Shown: piece by piece, positions 6,695 to 6,867 of the stretch | Layout: each line of letters begins with the position of its first letter | Numbering within the stretch: position 1 is the stretch's first letter | NCBI GenBank assembly: GCA_040268355.1 | Contig: JAWRIT010000084.1 | Location: 1-6,867, forward strand | Direction of reading: 5' to 3' | Origin: UBA1367 sp040268355 | GTDB lineage: Bacteria > Actinomycetota > Coriobacteriia > Coriobacteriales > Atopobiaceae | DNA: 6,867 bases | Position numbers and translations under genes: made by a program | The notes under the pieces: generated by a model | What the model was told of the DNA's origin: nothing | Database searches by the model: none | What the model saw: the letters and a program-made list of their open reading frames with translations, nothing else

Positions 6695-6867
6695 GTTTCA
6701 ATCCACGCACCCGTGAAGGGTGCGACCACGCGCCCACGACCGACGAGGCCCCCGTGCCCGGGTTTCAATCCACGCACCCGTGAAGGGTGCGACACGGAGA
6801 TAGCCGCGGAGTTCGCCGCCCTGCCGCAGTTTCAATCCACGCACCCGTGAAGGGTGCGACACCGCAG
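6695..6867 (-). CRISPR. CRISPR array, type I-C-like, partial
   Basis: Three identical 32-base repeats stand at 6695-6726, 6762-6793 and 6829-6860, separated by two different 35-base spacers (6727-6761 and 6794-6828); a third spacer begins at 6861 and is cut by the window edge. Each repeat starts GTTTCAATCCACGC and ends GGGTGCGAC. The inner arms CGCACCC and GGGTGCG pair around a five-base loop, a 7-base stem. On the minus strand the repeat starts GTCGCACCC and ends TGGATTGAAAC, the usual orientation of type I-C repeats whose 3' end becomes the crRNA 5' handle. The array is therefore probably transcribed leftward, the leader and newest spacers lie beyond the window, and 6695 is the trailer (oldest) end. 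Both spacers are GC-rich and read open in at least one frame. No cas gene is visible, so the subtype rests on the repeat alone. Confidence 0.96.

Noticed and set aside
6496..6795. Open frames running through the CRISPR repeats on either strand
   Set aside because: These are the well-known spurious translations of this repeat (FNPRTREGCD-like and APFTGAWIET-like peptides), produced by the repeat itself.

Overview
The window looks like a piece of a high-GC Gram-positive (actinobacterial) chromosome. The first 4 kb use strongly GC-ending codons, and a secreted protease carries an LAxTG-type cell-wall sorting signal followed by a membrane segment and an Arg cluster. Together with a type I-C-like CRISPR repeat this would suit a gut-type actinobacterium such as a member of the Coriobacteriia. 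That placement is inference from style, not a database match.

Layout. Positions 38-1567 (minus) hold a complete leuA, 2-isopropylmalate synthase. Behind it in the same direction, at 1660-3909, lies a secreted and probably wall-anchored M6-family zinc metalloprotease (HELGH motif, EF-hand-like calcium loop, LAATG signal). A small minus-strand gene at 4089-4274 encodes a 61-residue ribbon-helix-helix-like protein. These three genes are co-oriented but separated by about 90 and 180 bases, so they need not be one operon.

From about 4090 onward the composition drops towards balanced GC and the content becomes accessory. Positions 4441-4702 (minus) look like the decayed end of a gene, with one in-frame stop and one frame change. 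A tight two-gene plus-strand module follows: a 363-residue protein of unknown family (4784-5875) whose end overlaps by 13 bases a 103-residue HicA-like (YcfA/dsRBD-like fold) protein (5863-6174). About 500 bases with no recognisable gene follow. The window ends inside a CRISPR array (from 6695) with three identical 32-base repeats and two 35-base spacers. The repeat reads in reverse orientation, so the array is probably transcribed on the minus strand with its leader and cas genes beyond the right edge.

How it fits together: leuA is core amino-acid metabolism and the protease is a surface or extracellular enzyme. The right half resembles a defence-type accessory patch. The module at 4784-6174 is the best candidate for an undescribed system: a HicA-like putative RNase paired not with HicB but with a large unfamiliar partner, directly beside a CRISPR array.
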